Shown here: positions 8,257 to 15,784 of the stretch, in pieces
How positions within the stretch are numbered: position 1 is the first letter of the stretch
Layout of the letters: every line of letters begins with the position of its first letter
Source: Prolixibacteraceae bacterium
Lineage (GTDB): Bacteria; Bacteroidota; Bacteroidia; Bacteroidales; Prolixibacteraceae
Assembly (NCBI GenBank): GCA_007116765.1
Contig: SKHV01000116.1
Location: 1 to 20,970 of the forward strand
Direction: 5' to 3'
Length of the DNA stretch: 20,970 nucleotides
Position numbers and translations under genes: made by a program
Notes under the pieces: model-generated
The model's database searches: none
Told to the model about the DNA's origin: nothing
What the model saw: only the letters and a program-made list of their open reading frames with translations

Positions 8257-10284
8257 ATGAAGCACACAAATCTTTTTTTGATTATGACGTTATTGCTATC
8301 AGCTGCAATGTTTAGCTCATGTAGCAGTAAACAAAAAATTAAGGCTATTGACACAGCCGACATGGACTTAAACGTGAATCCGGCACACGATTTTTATACT
8401 TATGCCAATGGTGGTTGGATGGAAAACAATCCCTTGCCACCCGATCGTAGCCGTTTTGGAAGTTTCGATAAACTTCGAGATGTAGCCGAAAAACAATTGC
8501 AATCCTTATTCGATCAAATTGAAGAACAAGAGCATGAAGCAGGAACAGTTGGACAAAAAATTGCCGTCTTCTATGCAATGGGAATGGATTCTGTAACTAT
8601 TGAAAAGCAAGGGGCAGAACCATTAATGCCTTATCTTGAACAAATAGCTGCCTGTCAGACTAAAGAAGAAATTCAGAATTTATTAATCGAATATCATTTG
8701 CAAGGTAATAGTATGCTTTTCTCATTTTATGGTTCTGCCGACAGACAAAACAGCGATTGGGTAATACCTCAGCTTTTTCAGGGCGGACTTGGAATGAGCG
8801 ATCGCGATTACTATACCAATACCGATGAGCGTACACAGGAAATTAGAAACGAGTATGTGAATCATGTTGAAAAAATGTTTCAACTTACCGGTGTTGAGCC
8901 CGATCAGGCTAAAGTGAAAACAGGCAATGTACTTCAAATCGAAACCCGATTGGCAGAGGCTTCTCTTACACGCCTTGAGCGCCGCGATCCACATCGCACG
9001 TTCAATAAAATGAACCTGTCGGCTTTGAGTGAGCTTTCACCCGATTTTGATTGGGATTTATTCTTCACCACATTGGGATTTCCCGCTCAGGAAGAAATAA
9101 ACGTGGGTATGCCCGAATTTTTCTCAGAGATAAGTACAATGATGAATGAAATTACGGTTGAGCAGTGGAAAGATTACTTCTCGTGGAATATGATTAACCG
9201 TGCGGCATCATACTTATCCGACGATTTTGTGAATCAGGATTTCGAATTTTATGGTAAGGTAATGAGCGGTCGTGAAGAAAACCGTGTGCGCTGGAAACGT
9301 GTTCAAAATACTACTAACAGTGTGTTGAGTGAGGCTATAGGCCAAATGTACGTAGCTGAATATTTTCCGCCCGAAGCAAAAGAACGTATGGAAGAACTGG
9401 TGCAGAATCTCAAAATAGCTTTGGGACAACGCATTGATGATCTCGAATGGATGGGCGATGAAACAAAAAGTAAAGCGCATGATAAACTTGAGGCTATGAA
9501 TGTAAAAATTGGTTACCCGGACCAATGGCGCGATTATTCGGATCTTGAAGTGAAGACTGATAGTTATTTCCAGAATGTAATGCGTTCACGCGCTTTTGGT
9601 GCAGCTTATAACCGAAGCAAAATAAACAAGCCCGTCGATCGTTCCGAGTGGTTTATGCCGCCACAAACGGTGAACGCTTATTATAGTCCGCTGATGAACG
9701 AAATCGTGTTTCCGGCAGGCATTTTGCAACCTCCGTTTTTCTACCTCGATGCCGATGATGCCGTGAACTATGGTGCAATAGGAATGGTAATTGGTCACGA
9801 AATTACTCATGGGTTCGACGATCAGGGGCGCAAGTACGATAAAGATGGCAATCTTAACGACTGGTGGACAGAAGAAGATGCAGCCCGTTTCGACGAAAGA
9901 GCACAAATTCTGGTCGATCAGTACAATCAGTTTGTAGTACTTGACACCGTAATGGCAAACGGTGAACTTACTCTAGGCGAAAATATTGCCGATTTGGGTG
10001 GGTTAAATATCGCCTACCAAGCTTTTCAGAATGCAGGAAAAAAAGCTGGAAATATTGGGGGTTTTACTCCCGAACAACGATTCTTTCTTGCTTATGCACA
10101 CGTTTGGGCAAACCACACCCGCGAACGTGAAATGTTGAGGCTTACTCAGGAAGGTGTGCATTCACTCGGGCATTTCAGAGTAAACGGACCATTACGAAAT
10201 ATGCCCGAATTTCATCATGCATTTGGAGTACGAGATGGCGATTTTATGTATTTGTCGGATGATGAGCGTGCTATGATTTGGTAA
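8257..10284 (+). CDS. pepO: M13-family (neprilysin/PepO-like) zinc metallopeptidase lipoprotein
   Basis: This 675-residue protein has the usual bacterial M13 length. It begins with a lipoprotein signal ending FSSC (Cys22 lipidated), so it is anchored to a membrane on the outside of the cytoplasm. The N-terminal M13 domain starts with DFYTYANGGWMENNPLPPD. The catalytic part has NAYYSPLMNEIVFPAGILQPP, the zinc motif HEITH (His514, Glu515, His518), and GENIADLGG, whose Glu575 is the third zinc ligand. The C-terminus has RVNGPLRNMPEFHHAFG. All catalytic elements are intact, so it should cleave small peptides. It stands alone between two hairpin terminators and no TAnnTTTG element is obvious upstream. 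The symbol pepO is used in the family sense only. Confidence 0.92.
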   Translation: MKHTNLFLIMTLLLSAAMFSSCSSKQKIKAIDTADMDLNVNPAHDFYTYANGGWMENNPLPPDRSRFGSFDKLRDVAEKQLQSLFDQIEEQEHEAGTVGQKIAVFYAMGMDSVTIEKQGAEPLMPYLEQIAACQTKEEIQNLLIEYHLQGNSMLFSFYGSADRQNSDWVIPQLFQGGLGMSDRDYYTNTDERTQEIRNEYVNHVEKMFQLTGVEPDQAKVKTGNVLQIETRLAEASLTRLERRDPHRTFNKMNLSALSELSPDFDWDLFFTTLGFPAQEEINVGMPEFFSEISTMMNEITVEQWKDYFSWNMINRAASYLSDDFVNQDFEFYGKVMSGREENRVRWKRVQNTTNSVLSEAIGQMYVAEYFPPEAKERMEELVQNLKIALGQRIDDLEWMGDETKSKAHDKLEAMNVKIGYPDQWRDYSDLEVKTDSYFQNVMRSRAFGAAYNRSKINKPVDRSEWFMPPQTVNAYYSPLMNEIVFPAGILQPPFFYLDADDAVNYGAIGMVIGHEITHGFDDQGRKYDKDGNLNDWWTEEDAARFDERAQILVDQYNQFVVLDTVMANGELTLGENIADLGGLNIAYQAFQNAGKKAGNIGGFTPEQRFFLAYAHVWANHTREREMLRLTQEGVHSLGHFRVNGPLRNMPEFHHAFGVRDGDFMYLSDDERAMIW

Positions 10285-10307
10285 GTAACATTATCGATAA
10301 TAATTGT

Positions 10308-10346
10308 AAAAAACCGGTGTTGGAAATAATCCAATACCGGTTTTTT
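10308..10346 (+). terminator. bidirectional rho-independent terminator
   Basis: AAAAACCGGTGTTGG and CCAATACCGGTTTTT form a stem with one G-U pair and a 7-base loop, ending in a T-run. The A-run on the left makes it usable for the minus-strand gene at 10602 as well. Confidence 0.9.
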
Positions 10347-10601
10347 CGATTGAGTTTAGTGTTGTTTTTGTTGAATCTATGATATTCTTGATTTAAATAT
10401 AATGCAAAAAACAAATTCGAGTATATGCAAAAATTAAAACGGGAAACGTACTTTTCTTTTGCATTTTCTGCTTTCGTGAAGTTTTGTTTCGCCGTTTTAA
10501 ATCTTGAGTTAAATGCTTTTTTGCATTCCTCTTAGTTGTTGATTCTTTACACTAAATATTTAATGTATGTTGAATCGTATTAGGGACAATAAATTAGGAG
10601 A
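10347..10601. other. intergenic stretch between convergent genes
   Basis: Together with the terminator this makes 317 bases between the M13 stop and the lipoprotein stop. I see no reading frame with coding character, no repeat and no promoter here. Confidence 0.5.
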
Positions 10602-11783
10602 CTATTTTACAACCATAAACTCACGAACGTTTGATTGTAAAACGCATACTGTATCAATAGTAGCTTCGGCTGTGTTATCGCTTGTTTTGCAAAGATATTT
10701 ACCGTTGCTTGTATCAATCATAAAATAGATTTGGCTGCCATTTTTATCGTATTGTGCGAAATATGGCCTTGCCTGTGTGCTAATATTGTGATTCGTGCCA
10801 CCCGACATATTGTAAACACCAATGGTGTTATTTGTTGCCGCAGCACAGTATCCAGAGCTGTTCCACCGTGAGGTATTATTAAAGGCTTGCCCCCCGGTTA
10901 AGGTCGTTTGGATTACATTGTTAGAGGAAGTGTTGACTAAGTTTCGGTAGTGATTTCCCGAAACTGAAGTGGTGTAAGCCAGATGCTGTCTGTCAGACGT
11001 GATTCCAATTACTGTAACTCTTCTATCGTCAGCGCTTCCAATTCTAGTGTAGGTGTCTGTATCGAAATCGTAACGGTATAGTATTTCATAGTCCCAGTGA
11101 AGCACACCACCATCTACACCAAATGCACGTGCAAAACCGTAAACATAACGTCCATCATCCGACGGGTAAAACAATGTTCCGTGTAGAGCGGTTTCGGTAT
11201 CCCACCCTTTTTCGGGCTGTGAAACCGCAAATCCTCCGGGCGAAATGGCTTGTTTTAATTCTTTCGTTTTAGGATCATATCTAACCAAACTGGCACGGTA
11301 TTGATCGTGGTACATTCTATCGTTTGACGAAGACAAATAGAAAATATGACCGCTTTTACTTACTTTTGTTGTAACCACATCAAGATATGAATAACGGTAT
11401 TCATCGCTTGCAGGCAATATGGGAAGTTGTTCCCAGTCACTTCCTTCAATATCGAACCATGCTCCGGTTGTCAGTCTTGCTCTTCCTTCGGTATTAAAAT
11501 TGGCATGTAATCCAATTGCTACTCTTTTATTGTTAATGTCAACATTGGTATACATATCCCTGGCCGGATAAATTGAATGAAGTTGTTTATACTGAGCTTC
11601 TCCTTTTTCAATGGTTAATAAAGATAAGTATGAACCTTCGCCAAGTTGATTGTCCGAGTTTTGGTGCAATACCAAAAATGTTGTCCCTCCTTTGTTGTCC
11701 GCATCGTCGCCAATAATTGGTATACACGACTGAATAAGCAAAAGAGAAAAAAATGTAAGTAAGCTGATTGTTTTTAGTTTCAT
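10602..11783 (-). CDS. lipoprotein of unknown function, beta-propeller-like
   Basis: I do not recognise the family. From the ATG at 11781-11783 the product has 393 residues and begins MKLKTISLLTFFSLLLIQSC, a lipoprotein signal with Cys20; an in-frame ATG 8 codons upstream would spoil the signal, so the later start is preferred. The body is rich in Ser, Thr, Asn, Tyr and Asp, with repeated beta-strand patterns such as DGRYVYGFAR, YRYDFDTDTYTRIG, SDRQHLAYTTS and KNGSQIYFMIDTSNGKYL. These look like blades of a propeller of the TolB/WD type. It is therefore probably a surface or periplasmic binding or sensor lipoprotein. It is divergent from the membrane AraC-type regulator with a 145-base shared region holding repeats, so it may be that regulator's target. 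Confidence 0.65.
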   Translation of the reverse strand: MKLKTISLLTFFSLLLIQSCIPIIGDDADNKGGTTFLVLHQNSDNQLGEGSYLSLLTIEKGEAQYKQLHSIYPARDMYTNVDINNKRVAIGLHANFNTEGRARLTTGAWFDIEGSDWEQLPILPASDEYRYSYLDVVTTKVSKSGHIFYLSSSNDRMYHDQYRASLVRYDPKTKELKQAISPGGFAVSQPEKGWDTETALHGTLFYPSDDGRYVYGFARAFGVDGGVLHWDYEILYRYDFDTDTYTRIGSADDRRVTVIGITSDRQHLAYTTSVSGNHYRNLVNTSSNNVIQTTLTGGQAFNNTSRWNSSGYCAAATNNTIGVYNMSGGTNHNISTQARPYFAQYDKNGSQIYFMIDTSNGKYLCKTSDNTAEATIDTVCVLQSNVREFMVVK

Positions 11784-11812
11784 AGCCGTTATGTTATTTG
11801 GATACAATATTT

Positions 11813-11839
11813 AAATACAAATTTGCTAGTTTTGTATTT
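11813..11839. repeat. 9-bp inverted repeat, candidate operator
   Basis: AAATACAAA (11813-11821) and TTTGTATTT (11831-11839) are perfect reverse complements separated by 9 bases. The element sits about 30 bases before the lipoprotein start in the divergent promoter region, and the spacing fits a dimeric regulator. No T-run follows that would make it a terminator. Confidence 0.5.
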
Positions 11840-11840
11840 C

Positions 11841-11880
11841 AATTTGATATTAAAATCGTAAATTGAATGTTTAAATCGTA
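11841..11880. repeat. tandem 20-bp direct repeat, candidate regulator-binding site
   Basis: The two adjacent 20-base units 11841-11860 and 11861-11880 agree at 16 of 20 positions and share the exact block AAATCGTA at 11853-11860 and 11873-11880. The 20-base period is close to two helical turns, as for AraC-family half-sites bound on one face of the DNA. It lies 49 bases before the start of the AraC-type gene. Confidence 0.55.
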
Positions 11881-11928
11881 TAATATTATTACTGGTTTTT
11901 ATTAATATTGGGCAATTAGGGTCTTATT

Positions 11929-13131
11929 ATGGATTTTTTATTTCAATTGATAGTGTTCATGCCAATGTATGTTGCATTGTTTTGGACTATAGTTTTGTTA
12001 TTGACTCCACGCAAAAAAAGCAAACCCAAATACTTTTTGGGAATATTTATGCTTGCAGCAACTTTGGTGTACTTTAGCCATGCAGTTTTTTTTACCAATA
12101 ATATTGCTCTTTATTTATACATCGATTCTTTATATGTTGCTGCAATGCTATCGGTTTTTCCTTTATACTACTGGTACATTAGGCTGCTTACCGTTGAAAC
12201 TACATATCAGAGAAATAACCTGAAATTGTTAATTCCTGCTACAGTTTTTTCAATTATTACTGCAATTGTATATTGCTTGATGGAAGATCCACTTGCTTAT
12301 CTCATGTACTACCATTTTAATATGCTCGGCGATAATATGAGTGATAATTCAATGTGGAAAATTCAACGTGTTATTTCTAATGTGGTAAAATTCGTCTTTT
12401 TTGTTCAGATATTATATGTATTGAAAAACGGGCTAACTCTTATTCGAAAGTACGAAGAAAGAATAAATAACTTTTACTCAAATACCGAAGGACGCAGTAT
12501 GAATTGGGTGCGATGGTTAATTATAATTTTTGCGCTAACAGGCATTATGAGCTCAGTGATAAACTTTATTGGGCGTACCTATTTTTCAATGAATCACGAG
12601 TTGCTGTTTTTCCCGTCGTTTATATTTGGCACATTAATTTTTATGATAGGATATCTTGGGAATTCTCAGAAACATATTCTGTTTGAATTAGATAAAGAAG
12701 AAAAAGAGTTTCAAGATGATGTTAACTCTGTGAACTGGAGAAATCAACATGTATCGAATCATATAAAAGACAATCGATTCTGGAAAGATTTGAAAACGAA
12801 TTTAATTATTCTTTTCGAAGAAAAATTAGTCTACCGACGATCTGATCTAAAAATTAGTCAGGTAAGTGAAATGCTCAATACAAACCGCACTTACATTTCA
12901 CGTTTAATAAATGAAGAATTCAATTGTTCATTTAGTTATTTTGTAAATAAGTACAGAGTGAACGAGGCAAAAGAAATACTTGAAAATGATGCATCGCAGG
13001 AGCTTAGTCTAGAGCAAGTTGCCGATGTGGTTGGGTTTACCTCGGCCGGTTCTCTTATCCGTAATTTTAAGCAGTATTTAGGAATAACTCCGGGTGTATT
13101 CAGAATGAAAAGAAACAATATCGAAAAATAA
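11929..13131 (+). CDS. membrane-embedded AraC-family transcriptional regulator
   Basis: This 400-residue protein has two parts. Residues 1-245 hold about seven or eight hydrophobic helices, for example LFQLIVFMPMYVALFWTIVL and VRWLIIIFALTGIMSSVI. Residues about 300-395 form a C-terminal AraC/XylS DNA-binding domain with the first helix-turn-helix around LKISQVSEMLNTNRTYISRL and the second around LSLEQVADVVGFTSAGSLIRNFKQYLG. Membrane-anchored AraC regulators of this layout are common in Bacteroidota and are thought to sense an envelope or lipid-phase signal. The gene is divergent from the unknown lipoprotein, with repeats between them, and lies 84 bases before the AOX-like oxidase on the same strand. 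Either could be its target; this is inference. Confidence 0.85.
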   Translation: MDFLFQLIVFMPMYVALFWTIVLLLTPRKKSKPKYFLGIFMLAATLVYFSHAVFFTNNIALYLYIDSLYVAAMLSVFPLYYWYIRLLTVETTYQRNNLKLLIPATVFSIITAIVYCLMEDPLAYLMYYHFNMLGDNMSDNSMWKIQRVISNVVKFVFFVQILYVLKNGLTLIRKYEERINNFYSNTEGRSMNWVRWLIIIFALTGIMSSVINFIGRTYFSMNHELLFFPSFIFGTLIFMIGYLGNSQKHILFELDKEEKEFQDDVNSVNWRNQHVSNHIKDNRFWKDLKTNLIILFEEKLVYRRSDLKISQVSEMLNTNRTYISRLINEEFNCSFSYFVNKYRVNEAKEILENDASQELSLEQVADVVGFTSAGSLIRNFKQYLGITPGVFRMKRNNIEK

Positions 13132-13215
13132 AGTAAAATTTGACTGTGAGAAATATTTATTTGCTTATTTTTATAATTGTTACCAACAAAAATATAATTA
13201 ACAAGAGATATTGAT

Positions 13216-13899
13216 ATGAGCAACAAACAAATTGACTTAAAAGCTGAACAGCAAAACACGCTTAATACACCGCGTTACAAATATAGTGCTGCTGCAAAGT
13301 TTTTCTTTTTTTCGATGGACTTGCTTACCGGAAAAAAGGACAATCTGCCAAAAGCCAAATTGCTCGAAATTTTGGCTAGTATTCCTTATCGTGCATGGGA
13401 AATCCGTCATTACCTGAAACAAACCCGCAGGTATAAAGAACTCATGAAAGTGAAAGACTATCAGGGTGTTATTGACTGGTCGCGCGAGGCGCAGGACAAC
13501 GAATACATGCACCTGCTGGTAATTCATCAGAAAATGATTGAAGACGGGATGAAAGACAAATGGTATTTGTCGGCATTCATGCGCTTTTTTATCGTTTGGT
13601 CGTATATTCTTATTGCCCGAACAATGGCGTGTTTTAGTCAGAAGAGAGCCTATGTTTTTAATGCCGAATTCGAAAACCATGCCGAGCTGGTTTATGCCGG
13701 TATGGTGCGCGACAACCCTCATTGGGAAAATGAAAAAGTAACTAACGATTTGGTGAAACAATATGCCGATGTAGAAACATGGGCCGATGTATTTCGCAGA
13801 ATTGGTCTCGACGAGCGCGACCATATGAACCACAGTTTCGTTAAAGCAGGTATTCCTGAGCATGTACACAAATACGAGGGCATGCCACTTTTTGAATAA
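13216..13899 (+). CDS. alternative oxidase (AOX/PTOX-like) di-iron quinol oxidase
   Basis: Ligand positions in this 227-residue protein match alternative and plastid terminal oxidases in order. LEILASIPYRAW gives Glu51 (PTOX: LETIARVPYFAF). DNEYMHLL gives Glu96 and His99 (AOX: NERMHL). FENHAELVY gives Glu153, plus Tyr160 seven residues on, as the catalytic Tyr in AOX. GLDERDH gives Glu200 and His203. All six di-iron ligands are therefore present. The hydrophobic stretch AFMRFFIVWSYILIARTMACF fits the membrane-binding helix of these monotopic enzymes. It should oxidise quinol and reduce O2 to water without pumping protons. It follows the membrane AraC-type gene after 84 bases and ends at a clear terminator. 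I know of few AOX reports in Bacteroidota, which use menaquinone, so the substrate is open. A different ferritin-like di-iron role is less likely. Confidence 0.75.
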   Translation: MSNKQIDLKAEQQNTLNTPRYKYSAAAKFFFFSMDLLTGKKDNLPKAKLLEILASIPYRAWEIRHYLKQTRRYKELMKVKDYQGVIDWSREAQDNEYMHLLVIHQKMIEDGMKDKWYLSAFMRFFIVWSYILIARTMACFSQKRAYVFNAEFENHAELVYAGMVRDNPHWENEKVTNDLVKQYADVETWADVFRRIGLDERDHMNHSFVKAGIPEHVHKYEGMPLFE

Positions 13900-13934
13900 G
13901 AGCATTATTTAAAATATAGCAAATTTATATTTAT

Positions 13935-13970
13935 AAAGAGCATATTTGATCTTCAATTATGCTCTTTTTT
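13935..13970 (+). terminator. rho-independent terminator after the oxidase gene
   Basis: A perfect 10-bp stem, AAAGAGCATA (13935-13944) / TATGCTCTTT (13958-13967), has a 13-base loop and a T-run. Confidence 0.85.
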
Positions 13971-14062
13971 ATTCAAGGGTGTTTGTAAAATGATTTTATT
14001 TCTTCCTTGTTAGTTTTAAATTATAAATTATATATGTGTTTTGATTTCAATTTATTTTTTAT

Positions 14063-14160
14063 TATTATCGCAAGGCCGAAACCAACCTTGTGATACTCCA
14101 ATATTTTTTTAGCATTAAGGGGTTTCGGTTTTAAAGCGAATTATTAACCTTTCAAAACCG
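14063..14160 (+). promoter_or_regulatory. structured leader with two alternative hairpins
   Basis: A weak promoter (TTTG at 14040-14043, TATTATCG at 14063-14070, 19-base spacing) would start transcription close to 14076. Hairpin 1 pairs CCGAAACC-aa-CCTT (14076-14089) with AAGG-GGTTTCGG (14117-14128) and is followed by TTTT. Hairpin 2 pairs CGGTTTT-AAAG (14126-14136) with CTTT-c-AAAACCG (14149-14160), ending 3 bases before the ATG at 14164. They share 14126-14128 and so exclude each other over those bases. The layout resembles a cis-acting RNA switch, but no known riboswitch class is recognised. Confidence 0.45.
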
Positions 14161-14163
14161 ATT

Positions 14164-15630
14164 ATGAGTAACGTAGAGCAATTAAAAACTGTTAAGTTTT
14201 ACAGTGGAGAAGAGACTCCCCTAGAAATGCACAAAGTACGTGTAGTACAAAAACTGAATCTTCTGCCCGTTGAAGAAAGAAAAGAAGCTATTTTTGACGC
14301 CGGATTCAATACATTCCTTCTTCAAAACCAGGATGTATTTCTCGACATGCTTACCGATTCAGGCACAAACGCCATGAGCGACAATCAAATTGCAGCCATG
14401 AGCGTAGCCGATGATTCCTATGCTGGTTCGGCAAGTTATACGAAGCTTGAAAAAGCTGTGAGCGAAGTGTTTAACCAGAAGTACTTCTTGCCCGTGCACC
14501 AGGGGCGTGCTGCCGAGCATATCATTTCACAGGTATTTGTAAAAAAGGGCATGGTGGTTCCAATGAACTATCACTTTACCACAACTATGGCACATATACA
14601 GTTGGCCGGAGGTACCGTTGCCGAAATATTTACCGACGAAGCTTTGAAAATCAAAAGTGATTTTCCATTCAAAGGAAATATGGACATTGACAAGCTGAAT
14701 AATATAATTGACGAATGGGGAGCCGATAAAGTTGCATACATCAGACTTGAGGCAGGCACCAACCTTATTGGAGGTCAGCCATTTTCGATGCAAAACCTGC
14801 GCGAAGTTTCAGCGGTTGCTAAAAAACACGGCATTAAACTTTTGATGGATACCAGCTTGATTAACGAGAACTTGTATTTTATTAAAATTCGGGAAGAGGG
14901 CTATAAGGACAAACCGCTGAAAGAAATAATGCACGAGATGTTGAGTTATACCGACTTCTCATACTTCTCGGGACGCAAAGTGAGCTGCACCCGTGGTGGT
15001 GGTATTTGTACCAACAACCACGATATATATATGCAAATGCGCGATTTGGTGCCACTTTTTGAAGGTTTCCTTACATATGGAGGTATGAGTGTGCGTGAAA
15101 TTGAAGCTATGGCAGTAGGCTTGTACGAAACGCTCGATTTTAATGTAATCAGTCATTCTCCTAGCTTTATCAAATACTTGGTCGAAGCATTAGATAAAAA
15201 AGGAATTCCGGTAATAACTCCTGCCGGTGGTTTGGGATGCCACCTCGATGCCGGACAGTTTTTATCGCATTTGCCACAAGAACAATATCCTGCTGGCGCC
15301 TTAGCTGGTGCACTTTTTATCGCATCGGGCATACGTGGCATGGAGCGTGGTACCATTTCTAGTATCCGTGACGAAAATGGAAATGATATACTGGCAGATG
15401 TTGAACTGCTCCGTTTGGCTTTCCCGCGTAGGGTGTTTACGCTTTCGCAAATAAAATACGTCGAAGACCGTGTGCAATGGTTGTACGATAATCGCCATCT
15501 TGTTGGTGGTCTCGAATGGGTGGAAGAACCTCCGGTATTGCGCTTCTTCGTGGGTAAACTAAAGCCAATTGGCGACTGGGCAGAAAAACTTCAAGCTAAA
15601 TTCAGGGAAGATTTCGGCGATAGCTTATAA
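14164..15630 (+). CDS. tyrosine phenol-lyase/tryptophanase-family PLP enzyme, divergent
   Basis: This 488-residue protein matches the beta-eliminating lyase family along its length. It keeps FNTFLLQNQDVF, TDSGTNAMSDNQ, DDSYAGS (Tyr86), HQGRAAE (Arg115), TNLIGGQP (Asn200), the PLP lysine in SGRK (Lys272), MERG (Arg395) and LAFPRRVFT. The Thr in HFTTTMAH and Arg395 correspond to the phenol-binding Thr124 and Arg381 of Citrobacter tyrosine phenol-lyase, where tryptophanase has Asp and Ile, so it is TPL-like rather than TnaA-like. Two features differ. Asp229 is followed by TSL where TPL has ATR, so the Arg that contacts PLP O3' (Arg217) is Leu232. The segment after the lysine is VSCTRGGG instead of DCLVNIGG. 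Cleavage of tyrosine to phenol, pyruvate and ammonia is possible but unproven. It has a single-gene layout with a structured leader and a terminator. Confidence 0.78.
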   Translation: MSNVEQLKTVKFYSGEETPLEMHKVRVVQKLNLLPVEERKEAIFDAGFNTFLLQNQDVFLDMLTDSGTNAMSDNQIAAMSVADDSYAGSASYTKLEKAVSEVFNQKYFLPVHQGRAAEHIISQVFVKKGMVVPMNYHFTTTMAHIQLAGGTVAEIFTDEALKIKSDFPFKGNMDIDKLNNIIDEWGADKVAYIRLEAGTNLIGGQPFSMQNLREVSAVAKKHGIKLLMDTSLINENLYFIKIREEGYKDKPLKEIMHEMLSYTDFSYFSGRKVSCTRGGGICTNNHDIYMQMRDLVPLFEGFLTYGGMSVREIEAMAVGLYETLDFNVISHSPSFIKYLVEALDKKGIPVITPAGGLGCHLDAGQFLSHLPQEQYPAGALAGALFIASGIRGMERGTISSIRDENGNDILADVELLRLAFPRRVFTLSQIKYVEDRVQWLYDNRHLVGGLEWVEEPPVLRFFVGKLKPIGDWAEKLQAKFREDFGDSL

Positions 15631-15656
15631 AGAATTACTTGATTATTGTATTTCAG

Positions 15657-15686
15657 AAGAGTGGTTAATATGGCCACTCTTTTTTA
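15657..15686 (+). terminator. rho-independent terminator after the TPL-like gene
   Basis: An 8-bp stem, AAGAGTGG (15657-15664) / CCACTCTT (15674-15681), extended by two G-U pairs, runs into a T-run. Confidence 0.85.
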
Positions 15687-15784
15687 TAATCCCCTTACTA
15701 ACCTGACAATTTGATTTAAAAATGTAAAAACATTTATTTTTCCTATATTGTTACTTCGAATATGAGGAAAAATAAACTAACAAT

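Noticed and set aside
11784..11807. Eight-codon N-terminal extension of the lipoprotein (ATG at 11805-11807)
   Set aside because: It would put MYPNNITA before a textbook lipoprotein signal; the ATG at 11781-11783 gives a proper signal peptide.
13237..13905. 222-codon minus-strand reading frame over the oxidase gene
   Set aside because: It mirrors the oxidase reading frame almost end to end. The plus strand has all AOX ligands in order and a terminator on the correct side, so the minus frame is a shadow.
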